In this document: one piece after another, positions 57,458-64,000 of the stretch | Layout of the letters: the number at the start of each line of letters is the position of its first letter | Numbering within the stretch: position 1 is the first letter of the stretch | Assembly: GCF_905171765.1 (NCBI RefSeq) | Contig: NC_053392.1 | Coordinates: forward strand, 399,397,899 to 399,461,898 | DNA length: 64,000 bases | Reading direction: 5' to 3' | From: Bufo bufo | Taxonomy: Eukaryota > Chordata > Amphibia > Anura > Bufonidae | Notes under the pieces: generated by a model | What the model saw: the letters and a program-made list of their open reading frames with translations, nothing else | Database searches by the model: none | Told to the model about the DNA's origin: nothing | Position numbers and translations under genes: made by a program

Positions 57458-57576
57458 GGACGTACCGGTACGTCCTCGGTCCTTAAGGACTCGGGAAATA
57501 GGGCGTACCGGTACGTCCTAGGTCCTTAAGGACTCGGGAAATAGGGCGTACCGGTACGTCCTAGGTCCTTAAGGGG
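57458..57576. repeat. 43-bp subterminal repeats with a palindromic core, then the terminal repeat
   Basis: The core GGACGTACCGGTACGTCC and slightly changed GGCGTACCGGTACGTCC occur three times, at about 57458, 57501 and 57544, 43 apart. Each is followed by TAGGTCCTTAAGG, the inner part of the terminal repeat. They are candidate transposase-binding sites. Confidence 0.75.
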
Positions 57577-57580
57577 TTAA

Positions 57581-58121
57581 TACCCATTTTTCAGGTGACA
57601 GAAACCCTTTAAATTAGACCTCAGATAAGACCAGAAAATTCATAGCCCATATAACCCCCACTCCTCAATCCCTTAAATCAGACCCCAAAGTCATGGCCCT
57701 ATATAAGACCCCCCTCCATCAATCAGACCTCAGATCAGTCCTTAAATCATGACTTCTATATAACACCCCTTTCAATCAGACCTCAGATTAGACCCCAAAG
57801 TAATAGTAACTGTAACACCCCCTTCCATCAATGAGACCTCATATTAGACCCCAAAATCATGGCCCCTTTAATTCTTCCCCTTATCAATCAAAACTCAGAT
57901 TAGAACCCAAAGTAATGGCCCCTATAACATTCCCGTTCCATCAATCAAACCTTAGATTAGACTCCAAAGTAATGGCCCCTTAAAACAGATCTCCACCTGC
58001 ATTGCATAAATCAGACCTGAGATCAGACAAAAAAAAATAAAAAATAAAAATAAAACCTACTTCTCCTGTTCCAGAAAGCACGGACACTCTGGAGATCCGG
58101 CACACTTCTCTTGTAGCTCTG
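57581..58121. repeat. Intronic remnants: T2-like end and a tandem repeat of about 60 bp
   Basis: GGTGACAG...CCCTTTAA at about 57594-57612 is a T2-like terminus. 57615-58020 has about seven degenerate units with CAGATTAGACCCCAAAG and TAATGGCCCC. An A-rich run lies at 58028-58055. Confidence 0.6.
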
Positions 58122-59652
58122 TACTGACCAGACACCGTTCAGAGTGAGGTCACAGTGCATGCCTGTGTGTACGACAACCTCACGCTGAATGCTGTCAGGA
58201 CACGGCGGACAACCGGAGCACCAGACCAGGGTGCAGTGAGTAATAACAGCCCTAGCAGAGTTATACTCACCACTCCCTGTCCTGTCCTGTAACTGACTAA
58301 AAAAAACACAAATAAACACTGAAATAAAGTTTAAGTATGCCCCCTACCTTAAAAATGCCACGTAGCGGTATGACGTAGGTTGCAGCGCTCCTCCTCCGGC
58401 GGCTCTCTCCTCTCCCTATCCACCTCGCCTGCCTCGTCCTCTGATGTGGTTTCTAAGGAACGCTGTCCCCTGGCCAGGCCTGGCTAGTCGAGCTCAGATG
58501 GGATTCTGATTCATTTCGTCCGGCCTCCTGCTGCTAGCTGCTACCTGCCCGCTGTGACCCTTCGTATGCTGACAGCTTTGACCCACTGCCTACTGCTGGC
58601 TGCTGCTGGGACCAGTTGAAGGGTGTTCCGCTGCCTTGGAGGGGTTGGGTGAGCTATATGTTACACTGGCTCTTCCTATATCTTTCCCCTTGCCGCCTGC
58701 TGCCTACGGTTGCTACTGGTTACCGGTATACTGCCAATCTTTGTTCCGCTACCTGAAGCCCGCTTTCTGGCGTGACCCGGCGTGACCCGTGGCCAACTGG
58801 GTGCCGGAGCTGGTGGAACATTATGTGAAGTGGGCAGGCTCCTCTGCGGCTGAGGTGGTCCCAGTCGTCTTGCGGGCGCTTTTTGGGCCAAGTGCTCTGG
58901 TCCCTGGCGCGGTTGGGAGACAGTAGTGGGGTGGTGCCCCTGGCCGGCTGTTTCATCTTCGGCCCCTTTTGGAGTGCTTGGCTGTTTGCGGCTCTGGGGC
59001 TACAGGATCTGCAGCGTTCACTGGAGACTGGGGTTGCAATTTCAGATGAGCCTCCTCTCTCTGTATAAAGTACAGACGAATAGCTAACCCCATAAAGGCC
59101 ATTTCTCTGTTCCAGCGCCCTGGACCCTGCCTCCCCCTTCTTCGGATGGACCGGCTCTCTGACATTCTTTGTTTCGGTGGGACACTCCGATATTGCATTT
59201 GTGAGGCTGGAAACCCCAATTTTGGGTGTCCGCAGATTGAACCTAAGAATTTGCGCCCACTGGATATTTTGCCCCTGTATTTTTCTGTCTCATCATATAC
59301 CACAGTATATTTACAAATCTAATTGAGACTGATCCATGTATGTTTATATAGCCAGTATATATGTCTATATAGCCGGCATATAATCGATGGTACATAACTG
59401 CTGGCAATTTTATTCTACCCTATTATTTGGGGGGAGCAACCACTTAGCTCGCATTAATCCTAGTCTTTGGTCTTCAAACTGACTGTATTTATTTCCCTCT
59501 TTGGTGTCTATATTTAACCAGTATTCGTATTTCCTCCCTACGTGTACCCATTAATATTGTTTGCTGGTGCTCTGTGCATATATAGATATATGAGATATTG
59601 CTGTGTATGAACTGTGTAAATAGACGCAATATACTGATCTACACATATAAAA

Positions 59653-60618
59653 ATGCCGCCAAAATATCGTAAATCAGGTGGTTTGACCTCTCCAAAAGGT
59701 GGATTAGGGGGGAGCCCACAGGCTCGATTAGATAAATTTTTGAAGTCACCCCCACACAAGACTAGAGGTGGGGTACAGAGATCTATGCCTCAGGCTGAGA
59801 CAGGCTTAGATAATACTGAACGGTTAGATCAGGGCACATTAAAGTCTAGCTCTTCCCATAGTGAAGGCTTTGAGAGCATCAATAATAAATTGCAGGATAT
59901 TCTGGGAGTGGTTAATGCTACTAGTACCTCAGTTACAGAGTTGGCCTCGTCCCTTTCAGCAGTACAAGGGGATGTTAGCATAATAAGGGACGAAATGACG
60001 AAGCTAAGATTAAAGGTGAGGGAATTGGAAATCGCAGTTAACTCTGTCAATACAGAGAATGGCGCATTAAAGAACAGATTAGTAGAAGTAGATGAAGATC
60101 GGAATTGGTTAAGAAGGAAAGTGGTAGAGTTGGAGGATAGATCACGTGGACAAAATCTGCGTTTAGTAGGCTTTCCAGAAGGGGTAGAACAGGATAATCC
60201 GTCGGAATTTATCCAGAAATGGTTGGTAGAAAGTTTGGGTCCAGACCATGACGCGTCTACTTTTTATGTGGAAAGGGCCCACAGAATCCCTTTTAAAAAA
60301 CCTCCTCCAGGTGCCCACCCCAGGGCAATACTAGCAAAATTTATTTGCTCAAGGGATCGGGACTGGGTCCTTAGACGCAAAAGAGAAGTATCAGAAATAT
60401 ATTTTGACAGTAATCTGATAGTAATATTCCCTGACTTCTCTCGAGAGACTCAAATTAAAAGAAGATCCTTTTTTGAGGTGAAGAAAAGATTGATTGCTGC
60501 TAAGATTAAATATGCAATGTTATACCCTGCTAAACTAAGAGTGGTTTACAATGATTCTGTCCGCTTCTTCTCCACACAGGCGGAGGCGACACAATGGCTG
60601 GATTCTAGGGGTTTATGA
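59653..60618 (+). CDS. LINE ORF1 protein, copy 2
   Basis: The open 321-residue frame has the same domain order as copy 1: coiled coil at about 75-163, RRM-like domain from 165 and a basic C-terminal domain. It differs by five residues. The high identity of two full-length reading frames suggests that the family moved recently. Confidence 0.92.
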   Translation: MPPKYRKSGGLTSPKGGLGGSPQARLDKFLKSPPHKTRGGVQRSMPQAETGLDNTERLDQGTLKSSSSHSEGFESINNKLQDILGVVNATSTSVTELASSLSAVQGDVSIIRDEMTKLRLKVRELEIAVNSVNTENGALKNRLVEVDEDRNWLRRKVVELEDRSRGQNLRLVGFPEGVEQDNPSEFIQKWLVESLGPDHDASTFYVERAHRIPFKKPPPGAHPRAILAKFICSRDRDWVLRRKREVSEIYFDSNLIVIFPDFSRETQIKRRSFFEVKKRLIAAKIKYAMLYPAKLRVVYNDSVRFFSTQAEATQWLDSRGL

Positions 60619-60838
60619 TACTGTATAATGAGGTGGTGAGGAGGGAGGTTAATGAGGGGAGGTGCCGGGGGGGAGGTTAGGTGGAAGGAGAGAGGTTGAT
60701 GGGTATTGTGGAATGCCTTATCAACCATGTAGGGGGGGGTTTTGGGGGTGGGGTTAAGGGAGGGATTGGCTGTCGTTCTTTACGTCGTGGCTGTGCGTGC
60801 CTCTCCGATGAGACTGGGGATACCTTTACTTATAAGAT

Positions 60839-63800
60839 ATGCCGTGTAACATTTTATGTTGGAATGTAAGAGGCTTGGGAGACAGAGTGAAAAGGACGGT
60901 GGTATTTGACCTTGTGGTCTGACATCTACCTGCGATTGTGGCATTATTAGAGACCCACGCAACAGTAGATAGGATCTATACATTGAAAAGGAAATGGGCC
61001 GCTCTGGAGTATCATTCTTGTTTTTCATCTTATGCAAGAGGTGTTAGTGTTTATATTCACAGAGGGATGGAGTTCCAACCGTTAGATAGCGTTATTGATA
61101 AAGAAGGGAGATATGTATTCCTGCATGGGTATTGGAAAGGTCAGGAGATGATATTGGCCTTTATTTATATCCCTCCTCCATTTAAACCAACGGTTATTTC
61201 CCATTTAGCCCACTACATAGCTACTAAAAATCAATGTGCGTTATTAGTGGCAGGTGACTTTAATGCGGTTCTTGATCCTGAACTGGATCGGTTCTCTTCG
61301 CTTCCCCCTTGATTGCTGTGTGCGAGGAGCTGGCGCTGGTTGATATCTGGCGCCACCTCTACGGGAAAAAAAAAATCTTTTCATGTTTTAGCCAGTCATT
61401 CGGGTCCATGTCCCGTATTGATCTGGCCTTTGCAAGTCGGGATCTGTGTGACCGCGTCCTGAGAATGAGGTATGAGCCGCATGGAATATCGGATCATTCC
61501 CCAGTTCTGATTGCGTTTGTGGAGGCTCCAATTACAGGTAGAATCTTTAAATTGAATTCGCATTGGTTTGAGGTGATAGGGGAGCAATCCCGGGTAGATC
61601 AGGACATACAGGAATTTTGGGGCTTCAACGTAGGCTCAACTCATATTCATTATGTGTGGGATGCGCTGAAGGCCCATATTAGGGGCCTCTACTTTATTAA
61701 AATCCACAGATTCAGAATGTTATTACGACGTAGGAAAAAACAACTGACAGATTCAATTAGGAGTTTGAGTGCCGCATTGATTGACTGTCATGAGGAACAA
61801 CTCATTGATCAATTAAAGGAGGCTAATTCGCAACTTAAGACACTTTTATATAAAAAAGCACAACATAAGCTTCTATTTCAAGGCCAGAATCGTTTTTGCG
61901 AATCCGGTAAAACGGGCAGGTTTTTGGCTCGCTTGGTGGCCAATCAGAGAGAGGATCCCACTATAAAAGAAATTAGGAACCCACAGGGAATTGGGGTGAG
62001 ATCCGCAGAGGAGGTTAGAGAGGAGTTTGTGAAATACTATTCTACCCTTTATAAATCTGAGTCTATAATTAGTCGTACTGAGATGGATCAATACCTACAA
62101 CAACTGGCGCTCCCTCAGTTACCTATTCAAGACAGAGAGATGTTGGAATCCCCCATCCTTTTGGAGGAACTTCAAGCGACTCTCCCACTCCTAAAGTATA
62201 GTTCATCTCCTGGCCCAGATGGGTTGCCGTTTGAAATTTATAGGTACCATGCCAAATCCCTCTTGCCGATTCTTCTCCAAGTTTTTAAGGAATCTTGTGC
62301 ATTTGGCTCCTTACCACCATCATTTAGAGAGGCAGTAATTACCTTGGTCTTGAAAAAGGAGAAGGATCCATGCGATGTGGGGTCATATAGACCCATATCG
62401 CTATTAAAGACGGACTATAAGATTTTCGCAAAAATTCGGGCTAACCGCTTGAAGAGTGTTATAGCTGGTCTGGTTCATCCTGACCAGACAGGCTTTATCC
62501 CGGGCCGCCAAATACAGGCGAGTATTTATAGGGTCTATCTGAATTTGTCAGTTGGGGGCAGTGTGGACCACTCCGTCCTGTCATTGGACGCCGCAAAGGC
62601 GTTTGACAGGATGGAGTGGTCTTTTCTCTGGGCTACGATGTCTTGTTTTGGCCTTGGGAACGTATTTTTGGAGATGACCCAAATGCTATACGAACAGCCA
62701 GTTGCATATATTAACATCAATGGCATGAGATCTTCGCCGGTTACGATGCGGAGAGGGATGAGACAGGGTTGCCCCCTGTCTCCTCTTCGCTCTCTTTATT
62801 GAGCCGTTGGCTTGTCGGATTCGTTTGGAGAATCGTATAGCAGGTTTCGGGGTGGCGGGTGTTAGCGATAAAATAAGCCTGTATGCAGATGATGTGATCT
62901 TGTTTCTGGATCAGGGGTGGAAAATCCTTCCGTTTGTTATACAGCTAATTGAAGATTATGGTAAATTATCAGGTTATATGATCAACTGGACAAAGTCATC
63001 GCTCCTCCCGCTGAACCGGAAAGCTGTAGATGTGGGGAGTCGAGTCCGTGTCTTGGCCCCTAATGATTCTTTGGATTATTTGGGGGTTAAGATCGGGGTC
63101 CCTATAGATAGGTTTTATGAGCTCAATCTGGCCCCAGTGCTGAATAAAGTTAGGATCAAAGTTGGCGCTTGGCGGAAACTGACATTGGCACAGACAGATC
63201 GAATTGCATTGATCAAGATGATTATTCTGCCTATAGTCTTGTTTCCGGTGTGTGCCTCCCCTATTTGGATTGATGATATCTTCTTCCATAGATTGGAGAC
63301 TCTGATTAATGACCTAATTTGGGGAAGGAAGAGGGTGCGTATAAAGCAGAGATATCTATGGCTCTCGGAGGCAGATGGTGGGTTGTCACTACCTTTTTTT
63401 CAGGGTTATTATTTTTGCGCACAGATTCAGCGATGTTGTTATTGGAAAGAGAGCTTACTTTCACAGTATTTGAATATAGTTATTGACACTCCAATAGAGA
63501 ATATTTTTTCATATTTGGAAACTGGATCTATGGGAATGAGGAAGTCCTTGCTGGTCCCTTACTCACTACAGAGGGTGTGGAACAGGCTGAAGGAGATCCT
63601 TAAAGGAATGGGGCGCTGGAGGAATTCTTCAAGATCACAGACTTTGGTTATTGGTCACGAAAAGGCATCTATATGGTGTCTCACCTTTTTCATTTGGGTC
63701 AGTTTAAAACATTTCAGGAATTTGGTTTTAATGATAGTTCATCATTAGAGGTATTTATGTATGCACGTTTGAAACATGTCTTTGAAGCCTCTAGGAATAG

Positions 63801-64000
63801 GGGTCGTATTTTTCCACGAGAGAATATATTTTTTGACTACTGTGACGCCCAGAAGTATGAGAAGGTGAAAATATCTAGATTATATGCTAAACTCCGAATG
63901 GCACTGGCAACGGTAACACCTTTTAAAAGCCCAAGTAAATGGGAGCAAGAGCTGAATTGCCCTCCTTTACAGTGGCCTACTATTTATAGGAACGTGAGAA
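60839..64000 (+). pseudogene. LINE ORF2, copy 2, broken and cut by the window end
   Basis: The domains are those of copy 1 and include the 46-codon block that copy 1 lacks. Damage: TGA at 60920-60922 (codon 28, where copy 1 has CGA), a 22-bp deletion near 61302, a 5-bp deletion near 62785 just after GCPLSPL, and a net 34-bp loss near 63603. RT motifs LSLDAAKAFDR and LYADDVILFL are intact. It cannot encode a working protein as it stands. Confidence 0.85.

Larger units (their letters stand above)
50517..57576 (-). mobile_element. Complete piggyBac-type transposon, 7.1 kb
   Basis: TTAA lies at 50513-50516 and 57577-57580. The terminal inverted repeat is CCCCTTAAGGACC and its complement GGTCCTTAAGGGG. 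It carries an open transposase gene, a 395-bp tandem array, an inverted partner of that array, a small MITE, terminal hairpins and 43-bp subterminal repeats. Both ends and the gene are present, so this copy might be autonomous (inference). Confidence 0.92.
58122..64000 (+). mobile_element. Tx1/L1-like LINE, copy 2 (3' part beyond the window)
   Basis: It matches copy 1 from 5103 on. The 5' untranslated region (58122-59652) lacks the 758-bp insert of copy 1. ORF1 is open and ORF2 is broken. The homologous start left of 58122 cannot be fixed, because in copy 1 that part is outside the window; the A-rich run near 58030 may be its left flank. Confidence 0.9.

Overview
This is vertebrate nuclear DNA, most likely from a frog or toad. 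That assignment is an inference. It rests on spliced exons with GT/AG introns and poly(A) signals, very low gene density, and a repeat set dominated by Tx1/L1-like LINEs, piggyBac-type TTAA elements, T2/Kolobok-like foldbacks, Tc1, hAT and DIRS elements. Nothing prokaryotic is present.

Layout. At 1-12377 three elements are nested: a Tx1/L1-like LINE (5103-12377) is interrupted by a non-autonomous LTR element (380-5102, minus strand). That element encodes a gag-like protein with a cold-shock domain, and its left LTR is itself interrupted by a TTAA-type transposon whose end occupies 1-379. 12378-16560 holds LTR-like remnants, a dead Tc1 fragment, a 1-kb T2-type foldback and small MITEs. 16566-19200 holds a compact five-exon host gene, reconstructed from splice phases, for a 214-residue single-pass membrane protein with a lysine/glutamate repeat tail. 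19200-31000 is mainly MITEs and six minisatellite-like arrays. 31797-38230 is a decayed DIRS-type retrotransposon (gag, RT/RNase H and tyrosine recombinase on the minus strand), split by a solo LTR with a 5-bp target duplication that itself carries a Tc1 element with an open 334-residue transposase. 38476-39127 is a ladder of unrelated hairpins. 40337-45628 is a 5.3-kb TTAA element made of hairpins, a tandem array and an alternating-inverted array. 47036-50147 holds seven exons of a host gene or pseudogene resembling tyrosine-recombinase-derived proteins, with a hAT element in one intron. 50517-57576 is a piggyBac element with an open 599-residue transposase and a 395-bp tandem array. 58122-64000 is a second copy of the same LINE.

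How the parts relate. The two LINE copies are nearly identical, and each lacks or damages different pieces, so each helps to read the other; copy 2 also gives the empty target of the LTR element. The right LTR keeps the uninterrupted TTAA that the transposon used in the left LTR. The two TTAA elements share terminal hairpins and internal units of about 390 bp arranged in two different ways. The piggyBac transposase is a plausible, untested source of activity for the non-autonomous TTAA elements nearby. Confidence is highest for the transposable-element proteins and nested junctions, good for the five-exon gene model, and lower for the small MITE family names.
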